A stretch of 49,726 nucleotides of DNA from an uncultured Bacilli bacterium (GTDB taxonomy: Bacteria; Bacillota_I; Bacilli_A; RF39; UBA660): assembly GCA_947629025.1 (NCBI GenBank), contig CANRCC010000010.1, positions 1 through 49,726 of the forward strand, in the 5' to 3' direction. The position numbers were made by a program, and so were the translations under genes. Positions 26,873 through 33,581 of this stretch are shown piece by piece (the first letter of the stretch is position 1; each line of letters begins with the position of its first letter). The notes beneath the pieces were generated by a model. The model was given only the letters and a program-made list of their open reading frames with translations. It made no database searches and had not been told where the DNA came from.

Positions 26873-27223
26873 ATATAGATGTAATTTTAAAGGGTGAAAC
26901 AATATTGCTTACTCAAAAAAGTATGACTGAATTATTTGATGTGAATATTCCTGTAATTTCTAAACACTTAAACAATATATATAAAGAAAAAGAATTACAA
27001 AAAAATTCAACTATTTCAAAAATAGAAATAGTTCAAAAAGAAGGAGATCGCGAGGTTAAAAGAAATATAGAATTTTATAATTTAGATGCTATAACTGCTG
27101 TAGGTTACCAAGTAAACTTTAAAAAACAACGCAATTTAGAATATGGGCTACTAATGTTTTTAAAAATATATATCATCAATGGATGAATTGTATGAAAGAT
27201 ATTTAGAAGAAAATAAAAAATAA
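26872..27223 (+). pseudogene. rhuM-like pseudogene (frameshifted, no start codon)
   Basis: The RhuM family pattern is split over three frames. Frame A from 26872 reads NIDVILKGETILLTQKSMTE and continues to IEFYNLDAITAVGYQVNFKK, where family members start with an extra 15-20 residues and an ATG that are absent here. Near 27135 the frame shifts: the next frame gives FRIWATNVFKNIYHQWM, the expected continuation. A third frame supplies MDELYERYLEENKK and the stop at 27221-27223. RhuM-like (virulence-protein) genes are accessory and often neighbour BRO genes. A TTG at 26905 could start a short product, but the gene is clearly broken. Confidence 0.8.
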
Positions 27224-27242
27224 TGCAAATCAAAATTTTTAT

Positions 27243-27273
27243 AAGCAAACAATATATAAAGTTTGCTTTTTTA
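27243..27273 (+). terminator. Terminator after rhuM remnant (CAAAC/GTTTG family, copy 2)
   Basis: GCAAAC at 27245-27250 and GTTTGC at 27261-27266 enclose AATATATAAA and are followed by T residues. Confidence 0.8.
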
Positions 27274-27316
27274 ATGGTATAATTATTAAAATGTTAATAT
27301 TGGTTGACAAATTTCC

Positions 27317-27358
27317 AACTCAAACAGGTAGATTGCAACTAAGATAAAATGTATAATT
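27317..27358 (+). promoter_or_regulatory. CAACT half-sites and -10 box upstream of XRE regulator 2
   Basis: CAACT at 27317-27321 and 27337-27341 are exactly 20 bp apart, followed by TATAAT at 27353-27358. No good -35 was found at the right spacing. Confidence 0.4.
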
Positions 27359-27378
27359 TTGAGTGTGAGGTGATAAGA

Positions 27379-28026
27379 GTGAATAGTTTAGGAGAAAGAT
27401 TACTAAATTTAAGAAAGGATAAAAAATTATCGCAAGAGGAAGTGGCATATAAGTTAAATGTTACAAGACAAACAGTTTCAAAATGGGAAACAGATCAAAG
27501 TATGCCTGATTTTGATAAAGTTGTTCCTTTGTGCGAATTATATGGTATTACTCCAGATGAATTATTTATTGAATTAAAAGAAAAGGAAACTTCTAAAAAT
27601 ACTGAATTTGTAATTGATTTAGAAGAAGAAAAACAAAGGGCGAGTAAAAGAGCTAAAGGAATAGCTATCAGTGTTGTATTATATTTTTTGGGAGTTGTAT
27701 GGATAATGATTTCAATTCCAGTTATGAATATAAATCCAATAGTAGCATCTGCTATATTTTTACTTATTTGTGCAGTAGCAACATCAATAATTGTATATGT
27801 ATGTATTAGATATAAAAAAATAAAAACACCTGAAGAAACAGAAACTGATAAATTAGAAAATCAAATTTCAGATGTAGTAGCAATAATAGTTACTATTATA
27901 TACTTAATTATTAGTTTTAAAACTATGGCTTGGCATATAACATGGATAATATGGATAATATATGGTTTATTTAATGAAATTTTAAAATTAATATTTATGT
28001 TGAGGAGATCTAAAAATGAAAAATAA
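27379..28026 (+). CDS. XRE regulator with C-terminal membrane domain
   Basis: The HTH occupies about residues 4-62 (LSQEEVAYKLNVTRQTVSKWETD). The C-terminal part has four hydrophobic segments from about residue 95 to 205, giving a membrane-anchored regulator of 215 residues. GTG 27379 is the likely start: GAGGTG lies nine bases upstream and the HTH then begins near the N-terminus. An ATG at 27349 overlaps the -10 box and is unlikely. The next gene, a DUF4097 protein, overlaps its 3' end by 11 bp, so regulator and surface protein are made together. This pairing recalls other XRE/PspC-DUF4097 envelope modules. Confidence 0.83.
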   Translation: MNSLGERLLNLRKDKKLSQEEVAYKLNVTRQTVSKWETDQSMPDFDKVVPLCELYGITPDELFIELKEKETSKNTEFVIDLEEEKQRASKRAKGIAISVVLYFLGVVWIMISIPVMNINPIVASAIFLLICAVATSIIVYVCIRYKKIKTPEETETDKLENQISDVVAIIVTIIYLIISFKTMAWHITWIIWIIYGLFNEILKLIFMLRRSKNEK

Positions 28027-28903
28027 AAAATGGATTATAACATTAATTATTATATTATCAATTATTATGATAACACTTTCTATATTTTTTATTAATTTTT
28101 TACAAAATGGATTTAAATTTAAAATTTTTAATATTAAATTACAAAACAGTAATGAATTAATACTAGATAAAACTTATGAAAAACAATTTAATAAGATTAT
28201 AGTAGATTCAACTATAAGTGAAATTTATATAAAGAAGTCTGATATAAATAATATTAAATCTGTAATTTATGGTGAAAAAGATTATACTAAAGTAGAAACT
28301 AATCTTGATACTTTAACCGTTAAAACAACTGAAAAAAATTGTATAGGATTTTGTTTTAAACAAAAATCTGCAAAAATAGAAATATATTTGCCAGAAGATT
28401 TTAATGGAAATATTGATATAAAAAATAATTATGGTGATATTTTTATTGATGAATTTTTAAATGCTAATCTTGATATTAAAGAAGATTGTGGAGATGTTAA
28501 AATACTTGGTGGTAATGTCGTTAAAGTAGATAATAATTATGGTGATATAGAAATAGAAAAAGCTAATGTATCAACTATAAATGAAGATTGTGGGAATGTT
28601 GTAATTTCAAGTGTATTTGATACAACAGTAAAAAATAGTTATGGAGATATAAAAATTAAATCAGTTGATAATTATCTTAATCTTGAAAACGATTGTGGAG
28701 ATATAGAACTTGATAATATTAATTTAAAAAAAGATTCTTATATTAAAGATGATTATGGTGATATAGAAATAGGTAATACAAATGAATTGTTTATTGATGC
28801 CAAAACAGATTTAGGAAAAGTAAAAATAAAAAATAATTATAATAAATCAGATGTTATTTTAAAAATAGAAAATGATTGTGGAGATATTGAAGTTAATAAT
28901 TAA
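28016..28903 (+). CDS. DUF4097-type beta-helix protein with Tyr/Cys ladder
   Basis: A 295-residue protein: one N-terminal membrane span (about residues 7-31), then an extracytoplasmic domain of short repeats, about 17-22 residues each, in which a GDI or GDV turn is preceded in alternation by Tyr and Cys (NNYGDI, EDCGDV, NNYGDI, EDCGNV, NSYGDI, NDCGDI, DDYGDI, then NDCGDI at the end). This fits the DUF4097 (toast-rack, right-handed beta-helix) family. It is coupled by overlap to the membrane XRE regulator upstream and may be its signal partner. The function is unknown; the regular alternation of Cys and Tyr is unusual. Confidence 0.83.
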   Translation: MKNKKWIITLIIILSIIMITLSIFFINFLQNGFKFKIFNIKLQNSNELILDKTYEKQFNKIIVDSTISEIYIKKSDINNIKSVIYGEKDYTKVETNLDTLTVKTTEKNCIGFCFKQKSAKIEIYLPEDFNGNIDIKNNYGDIFIDEFLNANLDIKEDCGDVKILGGNVVKVDNNYGDIEIEKANVSTINEDCGNVVISSVFDTTVKNSYGDIKIKSVDNYLNLENDCGDIELDNINLKKDSYIKDDYGDIEIGNTNELFIDAKTDLGKVKIKNNYNKSDVILKIENDCGDIEVNN

Positions 28904-28904
28904 A

Positions 28905-28945
28905 TAACATAAAAAAGCAAACAATACATAAAGTTTGTTTTTTAT
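28905..28945 (+). terminator. Extended terminator (CAAAC/GTTTG family, copy 3)
   Basis: CAAAC and GTTTG form the inner stem as at 25872 and 27243. Here TAACATAAAAAA and TTTTTTATGTTA extend it outward. Confidence 0.8.
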
Positions 28946-29009
28946 GTTACAATATTTAGCAATGAAAATAAATATATTATCAAGTAAAATCAATATAAAA
29001 ATCTAAATG

Positions 29010-29022
29010 CAACTAAAAGTTG
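29010..29022 (+). promoter_or_regulatory. CAACT-AAA-AGTTG palindrome upstream of XRE regulator 3
   Basis: Two CAACT half-sites face each other around three A residues, 55 bp before the start. The same pentamer precedes the other two XRE-membrane genes. This is the likely autoregulatory operator. Confidence 0.45.
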
Positions 29023-29077
29023 ATAGTTTAAAATTACTTTCTCATATATAATTTATTGTGAAAAGGAGGTACTCTAA

Positions 29078-29998
29078 ATGAAATTTGGAGATAATTTAAA
29101 GAAAATAAGAATTTTAAAAAAACTGTCACAAGAAAATTTAGCAGAAAAAGTTAATGTATCTAGGCAATCTGTAAGTAAATGGGAAACTGGAGATGCTTAT
29201 CCAACAATGAATAATTTATTAGAATTATGTAAAATTTTTCATTGTAAAATTAATGATTTAGTAAATGATAGTATCATTGATATTGATTCACTTGGAGATG
29301 ATGTTAAAACTAAAGTTGTAAGTTTAAAAAAAGAAGAACAAAAGAAAATGAAAGTATTAAGTAAAATCATTTCTGTAATATCTAAAATAGGAAGAATTTT
29401 TTGTTATGTTGCTATTCCTTTTATTTCTTTAATTTTAATTGTTTTGCCTTATTTAATTAATAATGTAGATGTAAAAGATAATAATTTAACTTTAAATTTG
29501 AAAAATAATAATATTAATATTTCAGAAAAAAATGATAAAGTAATATTAAAAGTTGGAGCATTTGTTTTAGCAGATGCTGATAAAGAATTTTTAAATACTA
29601 AAGTAGTTAATATATTTGAAAATAATAGTAAAGAAAAAATAATTGGCTATGTTGAAACTGGTTTTTCTAGTCTTTTAGTAGTAATTATTTTGACATCTAT
29701 AATATTTAAACATTTAGAAACTTTATTTGATAATATTAATAAAGGAGAAACACCATTTACTTTAGAAAATGTTAATTTAATAAAAAGAATAGCTTGGAAA
29801 ATGATTATAATAATCATAATTAATAATATTGGTGGAGGAGTGTTTGAATTATTATTGAGTACAAATCTAGATATTGAATTTGAAACTTATGACTTAGTAG
29901 AAATATTATTTTTATTTAGTTTAGCGTATATATTTGAATATGGAAGATTATTAGGCCTTGAAACTAAAGGTCAAATGTATGGTGATAGCAATGAATAA
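29078..29998 (+). CDS. XRE regulator fused to DUF2975 membrane domain
   Basis: The HTH lies at residues 1-65 (LSQENLAEKVNVSRQSVSKWE). The rest has a membrane span at about 108-130, an extracellular-looking part (about 132-200), and three further spans (about 205-225, 248-268, 280-300). The pattern FDNINKGETPFTLENVNLIKRIAW is a clear DUF2975 signature, in pieces DNINKGETPFT and ENVNLIKRIA. DUF2975 proteins usually pair with a separate small HTH protein; here the two are fused in one chain. An AAAGGAGG RBS precedes the start. A 48-residue frame overlaps its end by 8 bp. Confidence 0.85.
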   Translation: MKFGDNLKKIRILKKLSQENLAEKVNVSRQSVSKWETGDAYPTMNNLLELCKIFHCKINDLVNDSIIDIDSLGDDVKTKVVSLKKEEQKKMKVLSKIISVISKIGRIFCYVAIPFISLILIVLPYLINNVDVKDNNLTLNLKNNNINISEKNDKVILKVGAFVLADADKEFLNTKVVNIFENNSKEKIIGYVETGFSSLLVVIILTSIIFKHLETLFDNINKGETPFTLENVNLIKRIAWKMIIIIIINNIGGGVFELLLSTNLDIEFETYDLVEILFLFSLAYIFEYGRLLGLETKGQMYGDSNE

Positions 29999-30137
29999 AG
30001 ATAAAATAATAAGTGAATTAGTAATTAAATTAGATATAAGTTTATATAAAGCAACAGAAATATATAATATTTGCAAAAATATTGTTAGTAATGAAATAAA
30101 AGATAAATTAAAGCATCCATTTAAAAATCAAGATTAG
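29991..30137 (+). CDS. 48-residue helical protein coupled to XRE-DUF2975 gene
   Basis: An ATG inside the last codons of the XRE-DUF2975 gene opens a 48-residue frame (MNKDKIISELVIKLDISLYKATEIY and so on), so translation would be coupled. The peptide is charged and helical and might be a small HTH or adaptor protein. It is followed at once by a terminator, which makes it the end of the operon. It has no clear RBS of its own, and I do not recognise it. Confidence 0.5.
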   Translation: MNKDKIISELVIKLDISLYKATEIYNICKNIVSNEIKDKLKHPFKNQD

Positions 30138-30160
30138 TAACAAAAATTAAAAAATATTAA

Positions 30161-30192
30161 ATAGTAGAAAATAAATCTACTATTTTTGTTTT
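30161..30192 (+). terminator. Terminator of XRE-DUF2975 operon
   Basis: ATAGTAGA and TCTACTAT enclose AAATAAA and run into T residues. Confidence 0.8.
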
Positions 30193-30245
30193 ATAAAAAA
30201 TCAAAATTTGCTTGATTAAAAAAACAAAAAAATAATAAGGTCCAG

Positions 30246-30274
30246 TTGATAAACATACATTTGTTTGATATAAT
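30246..30274 (+). promoter_or_regulatory. Promoter of BRO gene 2 with operator-like spacer
   Basis: TTGATA (30246-30251) and TATAAT (30269-30274) have a 17-bp spacer. Within it, 30254-30267 read on the minus strand is CAAACAAATGTATG, sharing the first 11 bases with the LexA-like box of BRO gene 1 but in the opposite orientation. Confidence 0.65.
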
Positions 30275-30299
30275 GCATATATGATAAAGGAGGCAATTT

Positions 30300-31139
30300 A
30301 TGGATAAAGAAAAAATGTATTTAGTAAACAAAATATTTAATAATGAAACAATTAGAACAGTTTGGAGTAAGGATGAAGAAAAATATTTTATAAGTGTTGT
30401 AGATATAGTAGGTGTTATTTCAGAAAGTAATAATCCAAGAAATTATTGGAAAGTTTTAAAACATAGATTAAAACAGGAGGGAAATGAGTTGGTTACAAAC
30501 TGTAACCAACTGAAATTAAAATCTCCTGATGGTAAATATTATAATACTGATGTTGTTGATATAGAAGGAATGTTTAGAATTATTGAGTCAATACCAAGTA
30601 AAAATGCAGAACCTATCAAGCAATGGTTAGCAAAACTTGGTAGTGAAAGAATAGATGAGACATTTGATCCTTCAATTGCAGTACAAAGAGCAATAGATTT
30701 ATATAGATTTAAAGGTTATGATGAAAAATGGATTATAAAAAGAGTTAAAGGTATTCAAGCTAGAAAACAACTTACTGATGTCTGGAATGATTGCGGAATA
30801 ACAAATTCAAAAGAATATGCAATTTTAACAAATGAAATATATAAAGAATGGTCTGGTATGACATCAAAAGAGTATAAATCTTTTAAAGGTCTTAGAAAAG
30901 AATCTCTAAGAGATAATATGACTGATATTGAAGTAGCACTTGCTGATTTAGGTGAATTAGCAGCTCGCGACATAGCAGCAAATGAGCATCCACAAGGCTT
31001 AAAAGAAAATATGAAAGTTGCTACACGTGGCGGTAAAGTAGCAAGTGCAGCTAGAATTTCTTATGAACAAGAAACTAAAAAATCAGCAATATCAAATGAA
31101 AATGCACTTAATTATCAGTATTTGGAAAATAAAAAATAG
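30300..31139 (+). CDS. BRO-N / DinD-like protein, copy 2
   Basis: A 279-residue paralogue of the protein at 26009. The Bro-N domain (about residues 10-115) includes YFISVVDIVGVI, NNPRNYWKVLKHRL, and FRIIESIPSKNAEPIKQWLA. The C-terminal DinD-like part includes LTDVWNDCGI, LTNEIYKEWSGM and GLRKESLRDNMTDIE. The two copies match along their full length but clearly diverge, so the duplication is not recent or they were acquired separately. It has an AAAGGAGG RBS and a strong promoter. A dyad inside the gene (30487) mirrors the one in copy 1. The role is unknown; DNA-damage control is a possibility by analogy with DinD. Confidence 0.88.
   Translation: MDKEKMYLVNKIFNNETIRTVWSKDEEKYFISVVDIVGVISESNNPRNYWKVLKHRLKQEGNELVTNCNQLKLKSPDGKYYNTDVVDIEGMFRIIESIPSKNAEPIKQWLAKLGSERIDETFDPSIAVQRAIDLYRFKGYDEKWIIKRVKGIQARKQLTDVWNDCGITNSKEYAILTNEIYKEWSGMTSKEYKSFKGLRKESLRDNMTDIEVALADLGELAARDIAANEHPQGLKENMKVATRGGKVASAARISYEQETKKSAISNENALNYQYLENKK
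30487..30511. repeat. Intragenic dyad in BRO gene 2
   Basis: AGTTGGTTACA and TGTAACCAACT are exact reverse complements around AAC, centred at 30499, the middle base of an Asn codon. Size and codon register are the same as in BRO gene 1. Confidence 0.9.
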
Positions 31140-31144
31140 ATTTT

Positions 31145-31193
31145 AAACAAATATATTATAATTTTAATGATAGTGTATAAATTAATTATAAAA
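31145..31193 (+). repeat. Intergenic repeat C, copy 1
   Basis: The segment after BRO gene 2, including TATAATTTTAATGATA and TGTATAAATTAATTATAAAA, recurs at 34517-34575 ahead of an unrelated gene, with an 8-10 base difference in the middle. Confidence 0.7.
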
Positions 31194-31219
31194 AACCAAG
31201 GATTTAATCCTTGGTTTTT
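31191..31219. terminator. Terminator between BRO gene 2 and HD gene
   Basis: AAAACCAAGGA and TCCTTGGTTTT enclose five bases, flanked by A and T tracts. It serves both converging genes. Confidence 0.85.
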
Positions 31220-31225
31220 TAATTG

Positions 31226-31843
31226 TTATAAATTTTTAATGTTTTGAATATCTTTTGATAGTTCAGTAAATGTTTCACTATCTTTATAATATCTTCTGTC
31301 AAATAAAATCCAACCATCACTAGCATTTTTAACTTGTGGTAATATTTCTTCAGATAATTCTTCTGGATAATTTTTAACATCCTCAATAGCATTTTCTAGT
31401 TTAAAATCACCATTTAAATCATATATTTTTGCTTGTAAATCAGATTCTAATTTAGTTACGTATAATGTAAATTTTGCTTCTTTTGTTTGTTGTGCTTCAA
31501 ATTCATCATATATACTTAAAAATTCATCTTGATTAATTAATCCCTCAGTAATACTTACTATTGATTGTCTACCATCACTATTTTCAGAAGAATTTATTGA
31601 AGCTTCATACATAGACTTAATTTTCTTTAGTTCTTTAATAATAATCATCTTAAATACTTTTTCCATATTTAAATCTATCTTTTTTTCAGAAGAAATTACT
31701 AATGATAAAACTAAACAACCATATACATGATCAGCTACTGATTCTATTTTATCATCAGGTATATTAACTTCTTTCCATCCAGTACGAATAACATTCTTTA
31801 ATTTATTAGCTAGTAAGTAAAAATTAATAATATTTTTATTCAT
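31226..31843 (-). CDS. HD-domain protein with altered metal motif (YfbR-like), probably inactive
   Basis: The 205-residue protein follows the pattern of HD-domain hydrolases of the 5'-nucleotidase/YfbR type: VIRTGWKEVNIPDDKIESVADHVYG in pieces (IRTGWKEVNI, IESVADHVYG), then a helix where the HD pair is expected, and later EFEAQQTKEAKFTLYVTKLE and KIYDLNG. At the metal-binding step, family members have His-Asp or His-Glu (as in IHELEEI), but here it reads IIKELKKI, so the histidine and a following acidic residue are both replaced by lysine. It is likely to have lost catalysis. A GGAGGAGAAATT RBS shows it is probably still translated. Confidence 0.72.
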   Translation of the reverse strand: MNKNIINFYLLANKLKNVIRTGWKEVNIPDDKIESVADHVYGCLVLSLVISSEKKIDLNMEKVFKMIIIKELKKIKSMYEASINSSENSDGRQSIVSITEGLINQDEFLSIYDEFEAQQTKEAKFTLYVTKLESDLQAKIYDLNGDFKLENAIEDVKNYPEELSEEILPQVKNASDGWILFDRRYYKDSETFTELSKDIQNIKNL

Positions 31844-31963
31844 AAAATTTCTCCTCCTTTTTATATTTTATCACATTTATTTATAATTTAATACCATAAA
31901 TAAAAAATAATTTATAATTAAAGTAATTTATAGTTCTAAGAAATGATGTTAATTATAATTCTT

Positions 31964-32050
31964 TGATGTTTATAAAGATTGCAGAATAACTAAATTAAAA
32001 GAATATGTAATTTTAACAAATGAGTATCCACAATTTAAAAGAAAATATGG
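31964..32050 (+). pseudogene. Scrap of a third BRO/DinD-like gene
   Basis: GATTGCAGAATAACTAAATT and the following bases match 30789 onward of BRO gene 2 (DCGITNSKEYAILTNE), then jump to the segment matching NEHPQGLKENM (about 30982). An internal piece of about 140 bp is missing. No start codon or frame remains. It shows that a BRO gene of the copy-2 type was once here and has decayed. Confidence 0.75.
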
Positions 32051-32141
32051 TATACTATAGTATAATAAATAAAATAATTTAGTTATTTTTATATATAACT
32101 ATTACATATATTAATGTATTTTCTATTAGTGAGGTGGCAAT

Positions 32142-32738
32142 ATGAATTGTATAATTTTTAGAATAATAATAATTATTTTATTAAAATTTGTATGTAATCA
32201 CATAGGTAATCAAAAGATAAAATACTGTTATTTTATATTTTTCATATTAATTTGTATTTATCCAATTGAAAATAAAGTTTTTAAATTTAATTCTTCTGAT
32301 AAGGCATTTAGTTATTATTATCCTACATCAAAAATATTAAAGAAATATGAATGTAATAATTATGTATATATAGTTTATGAACCACAAAAAAATAAGTTAC
32401 CAGAATTTATGTATTTAATAAAAGAAGATGGAACTTGGAAAATTAATAATTTGATAACAAAAGGAGAAGTTATTCCTAAAATATTTGATGAAATATGTAC
32501 TATGTATATTATTAAACCAAAAAAAAGTGATTCAATAGGTATTGCCGTCTATCATGATAAAGATGGATCTGATGGTGCGATATCAGATTCATTATCTTCC
32601 AATTTTGATAAATTCACTACTAATTTGGATGAAATTAGTGATGAAGATGTAGATGTAGTTATTTTAAAAAAGAAAGTAGATAAGGATTATACAATATATC
32701 TTAATGGAAATGAATATAAACCATTTGCTAATAAGTAG
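32142..32738 (+). CDS. Orphan immunity-like membrane protein (copy of the gene after RHS)
   Basis: A 198-residue protein with two hydrophobic segments at the N-terminus (about residues 3-18 and 29-40), then a soluble domain (KAFSYYYPTSKILKKYECNN, YIVYEPQKNKLPEFMYLIKE, later DSIGIAVYHDKDGSDGAIS). The family is not recognised. Its first 129 codons match the gene that starts 18 bp after the RHS gene at 49340: nine nucleotide differences fall in codons 3-38, and codons 39-129 are identical. A gene right after an RHS toxin gene is normally its immunity gene, so this is probably an orphan immunity copy. The RBS is GAGGTGG, shared with the other copy. Confidence 0.7.
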   Translation: MNCIIFRIIIIILLKFVCNHIGNQKIKYCYFIFFILICIYPIENKVFKFNSSDKAFSYYYPTSKILKKYECNNYVYIVYEPQKNKLPEFMYLIKEDGTWKINNLITKGEVIPKIFDEICTMYIIKPKKSDSIGIAVYHDKDGSDGAISDSLSSNFDKFTTNLDEISDEDVDVVILKKKVDKDYTIYLNGNEYKPFANK

Positions 32739-32785
32739 AAATTATAATATATATTATGATTTAAACAAAATTTGCTTCAAGAAAA

Positions 32786-32829
32786 AAATAAATAGGTATT
32801 TTATATACCTTTTTATTGTGGTATAATAC
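32786..32829 (+). repeat. Intergenic repeat A, copy 1 (terminator plus promoter)
   Basis: AGGTATTTTATATACCT forms a stem followed by T residues, then TGTGGTATAAT as an extended -10. The same block recurs at 37251-37295. Similarity continues more loosely for about 90 bp. Confidence 0.75.
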
Positions 32830-32940
32830 TATTTGAAAAAAATGGTAATTTAAATAATTTATAATGAACTTGAATTTATAATTAATATTTTATATTATAA
32901 AAATGATTTTTAATTTAAAAGGAGATAGTATAGAACAATT

Positions 32941-33492
32941 ATGAAGAGAATTATGGATGATAAGGATAGTAAGAAAATTTTTAGTTATGATAAAGATATA
33001 AATTTTGAGGAATTTAGTGACTATTTCAAAACATTTTCTAAAAAGCTATCAAAAAAATGGTTTTTGCCATTTACAATTATATATTTATTTTTAGCAGTAC
33101 TTGTATTTATGTTTAAAAAGACATCCACATCCGATTTTTTCCTTGTAATATTTATATACTTTGTTATTATTTTTATAATTAAAATTGTTAAAATTTTAAA
33201 TAATGAAAATCTAGCCAAAAAAATATATAATAAAAGTATTAAATCATTAAAAAATAAAAATAATATATTAGATTTTTATGAGGGATATCTTATAGTAAAT
33301 ATGTGTAATGGTGCTAAAAAGATTTATTATATGTATTTAAAAAAAATTATTGAAAATGATAAATACTTTTATTTAATTGATGATACACGATTACGAGTAT
33401 GGTTAAATAAGGAGATACTTAATGATGAACAAATAGACTTCATTAGAGATATTAATATAGATATTTATGAGGATAGATGTAAAAAAAATTAA
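32941..33492 (+). CDS. YcxB-like membrane protein 1 (immunity-like)
   Basis: A 183-residue protein with a short cytoplasmic start (DSKKIFSYDKDINFEEF), two membrane spans (about residues 42-58 and 66-84) and a C-terminal beta-rich domain (NILDFYEGYLIVNMCNGAKK, YLKKIIENDKYFYLIDD). This is the YcxB-like layout. A paralogue follows 90 bp downstream with matching start and end. The AAGGAG is 16 bases from ATG 32941, longer than usual, but the start aligns with that of the paralogue. Small two-span proteins of this type are common among orphan immunity genes, which is an inference from context. Confidence 0.68.
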   Translation: MKRIMDDKDSKKIFSYDKDINFEEFSDYFKTFSKKLSKKWFLPFTIIYLFLAVLVFMFKKTSTSDFFLVIFIYFVIIFIIKIVKILNNENLAKKIYNKSIKSLKNKNNILDFYEGYLIVNMCNGAKKIYYMYLKKIIENDKYFYLIDDTRLRVWLNKEILNDEQIDFIRDINIDIYEDRCKKN

Positions 33493-33581
33493 GTATAATT
33501 ATTGTAATAATTATCTATTTTACTAATTCAAATTTCTTATTTATGAGAACTAAATAAGTTTGAGGGAGGAGAATATAAAAA

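Noticed and set aside
25872-28945. The three CAAAC/GTTTG stem-loops as a CRISPR array or IS ends
   Set aside because: They are more than a kilobase apart, follow stop codons, and are trailed by T tracts, as terminators are. No spacers, cas genes, transposase or target duplications are seen.
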